Positions 45,522 through 56,878 of a stretch of 64,000 nt of DNA are shown here, piece by piece. The position numbers and the translations under genes are program-made. The notes below the pieces were generated by a model. That model was not told the origin of the DNA. It ran no database searches and worked only from the letters and a program-made list of their open reading frames with translations. The DNA is taken from the NCBI GenBank assembly GCA_022497145.1, contig MU385860.1, positions 310,001 to 374,000 of the forward strand. Direction: 5' to 3'. The DNA comes from Rostrohypoxylon terebratum. Its lineage: Eukaryota > Ascomycota > Sordariomycetes > Xylariales > Hypoxylaceae. The number at the start of each line of letters is the position of its first letter. Positions within the stretch are counted from its first letter, which is position 1.

Positions 45522-46473
45522 GGTAGTTTCCTCTGGTTCCCTTTAATCTATCCTAACCGGGCAATATTCAAAAGGGAAGAAAGGGGATTGGATTCAAACT
45601 GAATTGGAGAGCAACGCAAAGGAAAGAACTATTAAGAAAGATGAGGCATAAATTCAAAAGGATCAGCTTAAATACTTACCCTCGTATACTACCCCGGGTT
45701 AATTGTCTGCAAGATAGACGACTAAATGGTACCACCTTTGCGTCGTTTTCCCGGCGTGGGATGTAAAGGAGTTCGAGATTAGGTTAAGGTGTTTGGCAGC
45801 GCTGTAACTCTTTCCTTTCTTCCTATCTCCCCCTCTACCTTGACCTATCGCGGGGTATCGATCACGCAATAGCTAGCACGCAATCTTGGTAGGAGGGTTG
45901 CATCATCGCGTGCCATTTATAAGTAACCTGCTCAAACTCGAATAGCGCCACTAGACGAAATTTAAGTCTGATTGGTTGTCTTTTACATTTTCGTCTATAA
46001 TTCGTTGTCTACCAAGCGTGGCATCTACACGTATGTCGTCGGCCTTGGCAACGTTCATGTTTGTGCTTGATTGTTGGAGAACAGATACGGCTCTCGGGGC
46101 GATCCGAATAAGCGCGGAAGCATATTGATGCTGTTTTGGACTTGAAAGAGGCCTCGGTGGCTCGATTTCCTGTAGATGGCGCGTTGGATTACACATTTCT
46201 GCAGCACGCCATAGCGGGCCAGGATAACAGAAAAAAAGATGAAAGAGTTGAGGTCCAACGACATCGGAGACAAGGGATAATAAATACCCGTTTGGTAGAT
46301 GTACATTCTACATGGATAAATATTGTGCCTTGCTGCATATCTAACTACTTTAGATGAATTTCTTCTCCAATGGTATCCATCTCACTCACTCCGTACACAT
46401 CTTTAAACTTGTCATCCTACAACAACATTTCTACAAAGAAAACAAATCCAAAGACAATTGTTTTCCTGGTTTA
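45522..46473. other. Upstream region of the dioxygenase and 3' region of the hydrolase gene
   Basis: 952 bp with no supportable gene. Nothing else was recognised. Confidence 0.4.
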
Positions 46474-47745
46474 TCACAACTTGCCTGCTCTGCGATAAAC
46501 ATCCTTTTCAAAAGCCGCTATTAGAGGCTTTGGCGCGTTATCAAATGTCGGGATAATCTGAACGCCAAACACGCCGCAGACGCCGGCAGTACGGTCGATG
46601 AACTAGGATCGTGTTAGCAGTTGGAAAAGACAACCGAAATATGGCTTGACGTACCCAAAAACAATTCGATGCACCGCTCCAGATCATGGTGTTCCTCCGA
46701 CGAAACTCATCTTTATCGCCGTCGATCAGGATGCCACCTAAGCCCCAGTCATACTCGTTGGTGTCCGGGAACTTGCCAATCAGCCATTCCGGACCTGTCA
46801 TCAACTTAAGCAGAGACGCCTTGCTAGTGGGCGACAATTGCGGTTGGAAGAGCAATGCCGTGGTCTCCTTCTTCAACACCTTCTCATCGTCTACCAGTAG
46901 CGAGTGCAGCAGCTTCACATAATCCGCCATGGAGGAATATAATCCCTGCCCACCGAAAGGCTCTTTAAGGCCCTTCTCAAACCACGCCTGTTCGCCCGTC
47001 TCGGCTACGACGCCAGTGGCCTCGTCGCGGAACCCCATTGGAACCTGGCGTGCCTGGATATCGGGATGCTCGCGCGGGAAGAAGGTGGTGCTGTTCATCC
47101 CAAGCGGCTCCCAAATATTCTTCTTCATGTACACTTCGAGGTTCTGACCCGTGATCTTTTCGATCAGCTGTCCCACCCGGTCAATAGCGCTACTGTACAG
47201 GAAACCCTCGCCGGGCTCGTACACAAGCGGGAAGTCGAACATCTCATCGACTGTCCCGAGGTCTGAGCTTGGTTTCTTCCATTCTATGTATTTCACCAAT
47301 CGCGGGTCGGAAAACGGATATCCGAGACCAGCGCTGTGCGTGAGTAGCCGGCGTAAGGTGAAGGGATTCTGGCGCTTGCGGGTAATGGGTGTGCCGTCGT
47401 CCGCGAACCCGGTCAGGATCTCCAACTTAGCTAGAGAGGGGAGTAGGGGTGTGACATCCTCGTCTAGTGTGACGAGTCCCCTCTCGACGAGTTGCATGGC
47501 TGCTACCGAGGTAACTAGTTTTGTCATCGATGCCAGCGCAAGCACGCTGTCTTCTTTGTAAGGTGTGCCGCCATTGCGCGAGAATGCCTTCGAGTAGTTG
47601 AGTTTCCCTTGACTCAAGGTTAATATTGAGGTAATAATCAATAACCCTGAGGTGGCTCACCATCTTTATCTTTGGCAACGACTACGAGACCCGGCAAATC
47701 GCCACTCTCTACAACTTTGGCAGCTTGTTCCTCAAAGGACGACAT
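46474..47745 (-). CDS. Beta-lactamase-like serine hydrolase / transesterase (LovD family)
   Basis: Three exons, 47745-47661, 47607-46655 and 46602-46474, with introns of 53 and 52 nt, give 388 residues. The class C beta-lactamase fold is shown by the catalytic SMTK tetrad (Ser55, Lys58) and the Tyr166 motif in GEGFLYSSAIDRVG. Other matches are RRLLTHSAGLGYPFSDPRL, WEPLGMNSTTFFP, FGGQGLYSSMADYVKLLHSL, and WGLGGILIDGD near the third active-site element. The C-terminus has FIDRTAGVCGVFGVQIIP. Fungal members include LovD-type acyltransferases and esterases with no antibiotic role. No polyketide synthase is present in the window to suggest an acyl donor. The start MSSFEEQAAKVVESGDLPGL matches the family N-terminus, so no signal peptide is expected. 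Confidence 0.92.
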
Positions 47746-48252
47746 TTTTAATAGGTATTAAGCTTGATGGAATGAGGTAGATGTTTGTTGTTTTCCTACC
47801 CCAACAAGTTGAGGTCTAGCTACCGATCATTTATAGAGTTTCGAGTGCGACTTGGATGTCGCATTAGGAAAATGGTACCCTACTTTTAGTGTTTATTAAG
47901 CAGGTTTCAATTATAAATCGACGGAGGGCCGACGGAGTACATGACCATATTCCGATTTCGATCTAAAGTAGATGCCGTCATAGAACACTTGATAAATTCG
48001 CGTGTCGCGCGATTCTCGGCCTTCAGGATTATGAATATCTCAACGCAATAGGCTATATCCAAGCGGGGACTTCTAAGCTGTGTATTGTTACTTCCAGTTT
48101 GGCATATGTCATAAGAAACGAATTCATACTATTCATTCGCGCGAAAGGGGTATCTAAACTCATTCGTCCTAGCATTACCAAATCATGTGCTATTCCCATT
48201 TTCTCTCGCACCCGATAATCAACTATTCCGGTTTGCACGTCTACTATTCTTT
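47746..48252. other. Upstream region of the hydrolase gene and 3' region of the membrane-protein gene
   Basis: 507 bp between two minus-strand genes. No feature was recognised. Confidence 0.4.
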
Positions 48253-49348
48253 TCATTTCTTAAACAGGTTCGTCTGCGATCCCCAAAACGGATTCGGCTG
48301 AAAGTCGCCCGCTCGCCTTACCCCAGCGTTCGACCTAGCTCTCAGCTCCTGCTGCTCGCCTGCCCCCTCACCTAGCAGCACTCCCTTATCGTCGTCGTAG
48401 TCGGGGGTGACAGGCGGCGCGCACTTGATCTCGCCCCTCAATATCTCAACAATAGACACCAATGGCAGCAACAAGATAGCTACCGACAACAGCTGTCCGA
48501 AGCTCCACTGCGCCTCACCGTTGTCGCTCAGCTTGATCGGCGGCCCTCTCGCAAACGCATCGGCGAGGTAGGCCACGCGGACTGTAGCGCCGATGGAGAA
48601 GGCCGTCATGAGGACGAGTCCGACGACCTGGAACAGCACGTAGAAGCGCTGCGTCCGCACGTGCAAGTACCACGTCGCGAGCGCGAAGATAAGCACGTTC
48701 CCCGCTATGACGACGATTGTGCCCGCGAACGAGAGGCCGTAGTTGCCCGACGGGGCGAAGGACGGGGTCGCGGCCTCCCAGACGCAGGAGATCGGGAAGG
48801 TGGAGTCGTTTATGCCGCGCTCGACGGCGCGCAGGATGTACACCCCGTACACGCAGGAGAGCACGAGGTTCGCGAGCATGAAGAGCTGGCGCATCCACCG
48901 CAGGACCCAGTCGCGGCGGAAATCGCGGGCGAGGGCTAAAAGGGTGGCGTTGTGGACGGCCATCGAGAGGAGCGAGAGCATCCAGATTAGGAAGAAGTGG
49001 TACGGGACCATCGAGGATACTTTGGCGAGCCCGATGCTCTGGATGCCGATGCCTGTGAGGATCTGCTGGTCGGAGTACGAGTTTAGGAGCTTGCGGCGGA
49101 GGACGGATTCGGAGGAGCTTTTGTTGCGGGCTTCTTGGAAGATGAGGGAGGCGCTGAGGATGAGGGAGACTGTGGCTGTGATGATGAAGGATAGGAGGAC
49201 CTGTTGATCAAAAAGAATCATGTTAGTATTTAGGTGTTATGCGTGGTTGAGTGGTGGGAAATGAGTGCGGACGTGGACTTACACCGATACCAGCAACGCC
49301 CGCGTCGCTGGGGACGGAATCTGGCGCGTTTGTACAATTCGCCGACAT
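48253..49348 (-). CDS. Fungal seven-helix integral membrane protein of unknown function
   Basis: Two exons, 49348-49283 and 49200-48253 (82-nt intron, GTAAGT donor, ACTAAC branch, ACAG acceptor), encode 337 residues. The N-terminus MSANCTNAPDSVPSDAGVAG has a Cys and a glycosylation site, then GIGVLLSFIITATVSLILSA opens the first helix. Six further hydrophobic segments follow, ending at SFGQLLSVAILLLPLVSIVE. The C-terminal 65 residues are charged and cytoplasmic-looking. This layout is common in filamentous ascomycetes under the label integral membrane protein, with no known role. It is distinct from the SAT4-like gene upstream: it lacks the PYGLG and LYLRLF motifs. Helix counts are by eye. 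Confidence 0.85.
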
Positions 49349-50056
49349 CACGAACGAAATATCTCTTTTTCTCACCAAACTCGTAAAAAAGACCAGGCGA
49401 TGCCCCGAATCTTTTATTTAAGTAAACATTGGGACGTATGGAGAGATGGGCGTTTGACAATGGACAAACGAGAACAAAGGAAATGATGCTAAAAATAAGG
49501 CACACATGGATGGATGGATGAAATGGGTGAAAGAAGGCTCCAGGCCTAGGCTCTAACAATTCACTGCCTACCTAGTAGGAATTCTCTATTATACGTCAGC
49601 TTCAGCGCTGTTGTTACGCAGGCTGGTACTTCGTAGGTAAATTGCAATTGCGCCCCTCCCCGCCCGCCGTCCCTTCCAATGTCTCACTGGATGACGTCGA
49701 GCCCAGATCCAATAGGCCCAAGGGCCAATAGGCAGGCAATAGGCGCCCCCGATGAAACATCCATGGATAGCGCAGATCATGGAGACCCCTGTCGTCGATT
49801 AATTGACTGGTTCGGATGCTCTTGTCTTTTATTCTTCAACGTTTAGGTTAGGCGATGCGGTTTGAGGGCGTCGCGCGAACTTTGCATTGATATGGAGAGA
49901 AGCCTTTCTTCATAATGAAGCGTTTACACAATTGTAGTAATTCTTAGGAACTGAAGCACTTAGTCTTGTGAGGAATCCTACAATATTTCATTTCTGTACC
50001 TTTTGAATTAATATTCAATTTTTTCTGATCTTACGAAGTACACCTTACGTCCCAAA
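49349..50056. other. Upstream region of the membrane-protein gene and 3' region of the C2H2 gene
   Basis: 708 bp with no supported gene. Confidence 0.4.
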
Positions 50057-52186
50057 CTAGCCCTCTGTCCCTAAATTCCCCGAAGTGATCCCATGTCTAC
50101 TTGTTAGCTTGTGTTCTTGTTGCGTATTATGTGTCACATCTTCAGAAATTCCACCCGAAGAAGACTTGTGCAGAGGACTTCCACATTGATGAGTATCGGA
50201 ACTAGTCGTTTTTCCCTTCTTCAAAATCTCATCAATTTCGCTCCCGGTAACTCCGTGGCTTTTGAGGTGTCGCCTAAAATTGTCCTTCCGGTTGATACCA
50301 TCCTTATTTCGAGGACACTCGCCGAAGGGACAGTAATATCGACACGTACATCCATGTGCGTCAGATAACTGCAGATGTCTACGTAGAGATTTGTGGTGGT
50401 GATATGACTTGTTGCATGATGGACATTGAAAACGGGTAGATTGAGTCATGGGCTCTTTTGTAAGGTCTCGGTCATCAATTCCTCCTGCCCCGACCTCACC
50501 TAGGATAAACTCCCTTCCGTCCGAACCTTGAGGTGGTTCCAATTCAAAGTAGATCGAGTGAGCGCCAGGTGGAGAGGAAATAGTTTCGGATGGTGGCTTC
50601 GAACTGAATGATGGACTAGAGTGATTGAAAAGACTCTTCATACTACTACGAGACTTCACGAACTCATCGTCAGACTCAGTATCGTCATTGTTGACTGAAA
50701 TACCATCGTCGCTGCCATTGATAACGTAATGTGGTGGAAGAGACTTGAGAGCAAGTGACCTCATGTGGCTGACAATTTGAGGAATTAGACTTTTCGACAT
50801 TTGGTTGTCAGAACCGTCCTTTCTATCACCGCAGAGGGGGCAAACATCAAAAAGCAGGCCGGTGGGGAGCATGATTTTCTCGGAAAGGATATCGAGCTGA
50901 GCGCTAGTATAAGACTTTTGGTGACTCTCTTTCATATGATTCTGATACTCAATACGGGTGTTGAAGTCCTGGACGCCATGAACCTTTGCCGAGCAGCGCC
51001 ATCGTTGAGTATGCTTACGCATGTGGAGCAACCAATCCTTACTATGTCTGTAGAGAGTATTCGGTTCGTCACAGGGGTCGAAAAGACAGACATAGGCGTC
51101 TAAGTCATTGACGATATGACTCCTAGAGTATGGCTGTGAGCTTTTGTTGCCCCATATGATTTTGTGGTCACATACTGCCATTTTGCCTCATCGCTTATCT
51201 CGGAAACAGGAAGCACATAGAGGCAGTACTGACACGTAACTTCAGTTACGCCGAGACTCAGAGCCTCAGGGCGGGGCGGGAAACATAGCTTCTTTACATC
51301 TACAGATCTTACACAAGAAACGCTCGATAGCGCAGAAGCTTTTTGGAAATTTCGCGGCACTAATGTAGTAGCAGTTTGAACCGTCGAATATGTCCTCGGT
51401 GTGGTAGTTGGCTCGGTGACTTCTGGTCGTGGGATTTCAATGCTCGGCTTTCCTGCAGGTTGACTGGGCCAAATCGGATTTCTAGAATAGCGCAACCGCC
51501 TAAATTTCACTCTCTTCCATCTCATAACCATAGTGGTGGCAAGTCGGTTACGAATTGCATCGGTGCTTTCGCCGAAACGGTCCTGGAGATAATGTGTGAA
51601 CCGGCCCTTGAGGAAATCTTCTATGTTCATGCCCTCGTCCATCAATTGAAAAGACGACATTGCTTTTATGTCCTGTGACTCTCGGCTTGCTTTTCGAATA
51701 GTATTCGACAGCTCGTGGAGCAGGCTGACCTTGGAAGAGATCCCGTTCGCGATTCGCTCGAATTCACCCTGAGTTGAAGTCGAAAATTTCACTTCGATAG
51801 AGCAAGACGGTCCGTAAGACGTTTGACGAGAGCGATATCTAGGGGGGAGAGTGTGGTTATGGAGAGTGGACATTTTGACATTGGTGAAAAGTAGGCGTAT
51901 ATAAAAAGGACTCACATTCTTCTATCCATCTCCGTAGAGTCTCTAAGACACTCAGGACTAACCGCTGGACTTCAGATGCTTTCCGAACGCGATGGTCCAT
52001 GCAATCCCCCCCGTCAGAAAAAACAGCCATATTAGAGGCCCAAATGGAAAAGCGTGCCATCTCATCCTGGATATTCAAATATCGCTGGCCGTCGAAACTG
52101 ACAGTGCTTTTGAGGCACTGTCCAAATGAAACGAGACATTGCCCTGCATGTTCAGAGATAGGAGCGTGTCGCTCACTGAGGGACAT
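50057..52186 (-). CDS. AcuF-like fungal C2H2 zinc-finger protein
   Basis: Likely three exons: 52186-51916, 51791-51176 and 51122-50057, 650 residues. The junction from exon 2 to 3 is secure (GTATGT donor, CTAG acceptor, 53 nt). The first junction is not: the donor T|GTGAGT at 51915 is ideal but keeps frame only with the acceptor at 51792, while the better-looking CCTAG at 51839 shifts it by one. The N-terminus resembles the helical start of this family (CLVSFGQCLKSTVSFDGQ). The centre has a Cys-x2-Cys pair (CQYCLYVLP) and NDLDAYVCLFDPC...YRHSKDWLLHMRKH, which are its hallmark. Near residues 530-595 lie two C2H2-like fingers (FQCPSCNKSY...HL, CPFGECPRNKDG...HLKSH). The family is often mislabelled oxidoreductase AcuF-like; its role is unknown. 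Divergent from the DUF7580 fusion gene. Confidence 0.8.
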
Positions 52187-52540
52187 TATAACCTAGACTA
52201 TTCACGATAGAGAAAGTAGATGAAGCTATTCAAGAAATTCTTCCATGACTCATAAGTCATAAGTGAAGACACGGTTATCATGTATTTATTTTTGTTAAAA
52301 AAGAAAAGCCCTTACCCCGCTCCCAGGCCACCTCTACGCGGTTGGCTGGCAGGAGAGTCATGATAATTAAGAGCTGCAAATACCTACCCACCCACCTTCC
52401 TTACACATACTACCTACATAATAGTTGTAACTAGTCACTAGTCACAGTATGCCTATGGGAAAGGTAATGAAAATCAGATCGATAATTTGAACGAATTCTT
52501 CCGAATATTGTGCTTAATCTCAACATCTTCTAACCGCAGC
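52187..52540. promoter_or_regulatory. Shared upstream region of the C2H2 gene (-) and the DUF7580-hydrolase gene (+)
   Basis: 354 bp. On the plus side a GTAATG donor near 52463 and TTCTAACCGCAG at 52529-52540 suggest a 5'UTR intron ending just before the ATG at 52541. No other element was recognised. Confidence 0.4.
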
Positions 52541-55500
52541 ATGAGTGACCCTCGGTCGGCCTTGCTGACAGCCCTAGAGGGCCTTCACCAGATTGCCAAA
52601 TATTACTCATTACTACCCGATATTAAACTAGAAACAGAGATGAGAAGCTTTTACGTCCACCTTTGGGCACGATGTCTTGAACTGTATAACCAAATCGCCA
52701 CCATGCTTAACTTTGAACCACGCTCGGAATTCCTAGAAACATTCAGCTCTTTGTTGGAGTCTCTAATTGACGTAGATCGTCTACGGTCTCATGGCAAACT
52801 GATAGAGGTTGCAGCCCCGTATTCTGGATTTGGTGCACTTCGTCATATCATAAACACCGAACGCAACCAAGAAGATCAGGTCCAATTTCTGCAAGACTGT
52901 ATCGATTTCAGGGCGGGGGAGAAAAGGGCAACACTTCTTAATTTATTGAAAGGTGGAATTGTCGGTCTGAAAACACAAACATACGATTTTATCTTGGAGG
53001 AGGATGTCCCTTTTCACACGAGAGCAAGACCGAAGCCACCAGATAAAATCCACCCTGCAGCTAGCTCGCTGTTCCAGGTCCTTGAATCAAGGAAGCGCTG
53101 CTCTTGTCATCTTCCCCATGAATATGTCGTGCAGCTTTGTCTTGAAACCCATCGGTCGAACTACGACTTTGACACTGACAGTAATTTCGAATTCAACTGC
53201 GCTTTCAACTTTGGCTGCGGCTTCAATCTCAGCATTGGCCTTCGAGAGATGCTACACGAAGCTCAAGTCCAAACAATCATACCTTTGTCATCTAATGAAG
53301 ACAGCGCAGAATCATCGCAGAGCAGGCATCCACCCGTCAAGAAATTATGCGGTGTCATCAAGGTAGCCATGGGCTCCAATTATCGCCTGCGGTTTCATTC
53401 GGAAAACGGAAATCTTTGGAGGCTCTGTTCCGAAGAGAGTAGTTCCAAGATAGACAGATCCAAGCCCCCTATATCTTTGACTCAAATCATGGTCAAAAAC
53501 CCCAAAGCGCTAACCGAAAAGACGAAACGTGTTTTGAGCGTATTGCTTGGTCATGCCGTTTTCCATCTTCACGAAACACCCGTATGTTGATCTATTAATT
53601 TCCCCCTCCCTTATTCTACTACCTATAGGTTAGGGATAGTTGTCTCTACCTTTACCTAGGCGAGTAGCTCTTGGCTATGTCATATCTCGAAAACGTATAA
53701 TACCTTCAAGATGGGCCTAATTACTTACCTACTCTATTGTAACAGTGGCTTCAATCACCATGGAGCTTATCCAATGTAATGTTCTTTGAAACTTCTAGTG
53801 GCCTTCCCCTGCGACCTTACATTAGGGCTCGTCCTAACGCTGGTCCTAGTGGAGGACTGGGTGGACATGCAGAAACAGATGAGGATGATGAGTTCAACCC
53901 GGATGCGAATATATTGCCGCCCTGTCCATGTCTGGTTGACTTAGCCATTGCACTGATGGAACTGTACAAAGCTGAATCTATTGATTCTTTGGCTGGGACC
54001 TACGGTATTTCGGCAATAAGCCAAACGGACCCAAAACTTCGTTACGCTTCTGTGAGAGAAGTTTTCAAGTGCTGTCAGACAGATATCGCTGACCAAACTC
54101 GAGAGGCTATCCGCTCATGTCTAGCTCCAGGTATCAGAGAGGATGATCATGGGAAGGAACTCAATGACCTTGAATTACGAAGCGTTATTTATCAGCGAAT
54201 TGTCCGTCGACTAGAGGACGAGCTTCAAACGGGCTTTAGTGATCTTTCGATTGAGAAACTTGACGAGTCAGCGCAGAATATGGACCTTAACAAGGGAGGC
54301 CAACCCATTTGTAAAGAGCAGGCAAACCAATCTTTCCATAAGAGTGTTTCCGCTTCTAAGCTAGAGCAACAGACATCGGATAAACCATCTGGCCGCCGGG
54401 TACGCTTCGCGAGAGATGACGATGAAAATTTGCACCAAGGACGCAGTTCAACTCTAGCTGAACAAAGTAAATCTAGCTCACAGCGCGACAAAGGTCTCTG
54501 TCACAATAATCTGTGAGTATAAGACATAATCGCCCCATTCGATATATATTTAACATACAATAGCCTCTCGGTAAATGGGTGCATAGAGCAGGGGTCAGTT
54601 GCTTCTACTCGGGGGCGACTACATACCAGGCCAAATACCATCCGCGTTTCAAATATTCCTCATGATATATCGGAGCCCCAATTAGCAGCAAAACTCAGAA
54701 GCTTTTTCGGCTCAGAATGCAAGGTTCATAGCCTAGCTAGAGCTTCGAGGGATACTTACTGGTGGAATTGTGCCACCGTTACTTTCCCGTCGATACCTAA
54801 TCAAGACCTAGACAGTTTGATCGAAAAGGAAAAGCACCGACCACGCGACCTATCTAAAAGGATTCTATACGATACACACTTTTTAGGGATAACCGCCCTT
54901 TACGATGCTGGCGAGAAGGCAACAATTGAGTAAGAGCTAAAATAGCCCACATGAGCACATAGAAGCTAATAATACCCGACATCAAAGTATTATAGCAATT
55001 GAGGGTCTCGGAACCAACCCATTCGGTACCTTTCGGGCACCTAATGGTGGTGAGATGTGGCTTCGAGATTATATACCAGAGTCTTTCCCGGTGTGCCGGG
55101 TCTTGCTCTATGGATACGATTCCAAAGTTCGCGATTCGGAATCCAACCGTAGTGTGCAAGAAATTGCAGGCACATGCAAATCTGATATTCTACGATTTCG
55201 CGAACTTACAGAGGTAGTTACTCGGCAAAGATTCACGGACATACGCTGATACCAAACGTAGACAGAAGACAGACCGGTGATCTGGATTGGCCAAAGTATG
55301 GGTGGCCTCATAATTCAAGAAGTGTGTCAAAATCCCAAATCCTATACATGATAACATGGTTATTAACTACCAGAGGTATTGTGTCAATCTCGCCAGCTTC
55401 CGTCGTTCGGTTGGCCCAAAAATCTTCTGACGTCTTCGATCGGTTTCCTTTCGTACGGCGTCCCGTCAAATGGGCTTAAGAATGAATCACTCCTCGAATA

Positions 55501-55928
55501 TGTGAGAGGAAAGCCAAATTTTGAAATGATCAATAGTATCTGTACCAAAGATGGCAGACCCTCGGATTATCTCGAAAACCTTGCGTATCGATTCTCTCTT
55601 TACAAAAATAGTAAACTCAGAATACACAACTTTCTCGAGGCAAACCCGTCTCACGACCGTATAGTGCGATCTTCCCACCTAAATTATCCCTTTATCACTA
55701 GCCCCTAAATCTCAATGAATATAGTCTAACATAGTCAACCAACAGAACACCCAGGGCCCTACTCAGCGAAATGTAGAAGATCCAAGAGCCATTGATCGCG
55801 ACAACTGTACTTGGTTGACTCGCAATCACTCAGAGCTCGTTAAGTTCGATGGTCGCACAGATGAAGCATATATGAAGACTGCCGAGCTTATATCACTTAT
55901 GATAAAGGACCTGGGATTCCCAAATTAA
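52541..55928 (+). CDS. DUF7580 - RRM-like - serine hydrolase fusion protein
   Basis: Seven exons in one continuous frame, 976 residues: 52541-53581, 53746-54512, 54564-54929, 54988-55213, 55262-55321, 55376-55663 and 55746-55928; introns 164, 51, 58, 48, 54 and 82 nt. Residues 1-600 match DUF7580: a helical N-terminus, then LLGHAVFHLHETP|WLQSPWSLSNVMFF, which resembles a degenerate kinase catalytic loop. Residues 618-725 (NTIRVSNIPHDISEPQLAAK, DTHFLGITALYD) match the module before the hydrolase in fungal DUF676-type and NLR proteins. Residues 724-976 are that hydrolase: AIEGLGTNPFGTF, VLLYGYDSKV, a nucleophile elbow WIGQSMGGLIIQE (Ser812) and His944 in TRNHSELVKF. No NACHT or repeat domain follows. 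No ATG fits a separate hydrolase start, so one gene is preferred; two genes remain possible. Confidence 0.75.
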
Positions 55929-56878
55929 CTGGTAACTTGCATAATTGACGACGCAGCACTGAGTTCTTGGATTTTGGAGCGAGGAGTTGAGTTAGATACG
56001 GACGAGCTAGCAATGTTCTCATATGGTCACTGGTGTTTTTAGGTACCTATACACCTTGTAACTTATCATTTCAAATAAATATCACATCACAAACACAAGC
56101 CTAAGCATAGTCGTAGGAAACCATCGATTCAATTCACCTCAGTATGATGCGGTATTCGGTATCTATCTAGAACCGATAGTGTCCAGAGCAAATCCTCCCT
56201 CCCCCTCGACCTCGAACCTCGAACCTCGAACCTCGAACCCCAAGTCCAAATCCAAGCCCAGACCAAGCCAACCCCGCGCCCCGCAACGAAATCCCCAGCT
56301 ATAAGTGTTGCTCTTAGGCGATGATGAATGCGCGTATGAGAGAGAAGGCACAAGTAAGGTACGGAGAAAAAGTGATGCGAGCAAGACAGATAGAAGGCAC
56401 TTAGTAAGTAGTAGTAGTAGTAGTAATAACGATCATCATCGCGGGGCTGCCAGCAAGAAAAGATTCTAAAAAATTTCTAATGTTTGTTATGAGTGTCGTA
56501 GCTCTCCGTTCAATGAGTGAGCTGTAAGGCTCCCCTAATCCGTAGTGTGCCGCCCGTAAGTTGGTTGATTGATTGATTCCATTCTTCCGCCCCCGTCCAT
56601 CGAAAAAAAGAAAATTGGGAGGGGGGGAGAGGAACGAGGTGAGTGGGGAGAAGGGGGGAGTATTGTAGGTATTGTGTGCTGGGTCGATGTTGTGCAAATC
56701 AGATACTTTGGGATATCAAGCAACTAAGAACGAGTAATGACCATCGCAGCCTCCAACGCCAGACGCCTTTCGCGAGGCGGCCTCCAGTATGCGTGTTTTG
56801 TACACCCGTGGAACGCCGCCCAAACTTCGAACTTCAACCACGGATGCTTTGTAGAGACGTTCAAATCAAAGTGCTACT
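55929..56878. other. 3' regions of the convergent fusion gene and HSF1, with short repeats
   Basis: 950 bp between convergent genes. It contains a CCTCGAA tandem repeat and a TAG microsatellite near 56409. No gene was supported. Confidence 0.4.
56211..56240. repeat. CCTCGAA tandem repeat
   Basis: About four copies of the heptamer, followed by CCAAGTCC/CCAAATCC units. Confidence 0.8.

Noticed and set aside
40105..49348. Rhodopsin-fold, dioxygenase, beta-lactamase-like and seven-helix genes as a biosynthetic cluster
   Set aside because: No backbone synthase, wide spacing and no shared motif; all four are on the minus strand, but that alone is weak.
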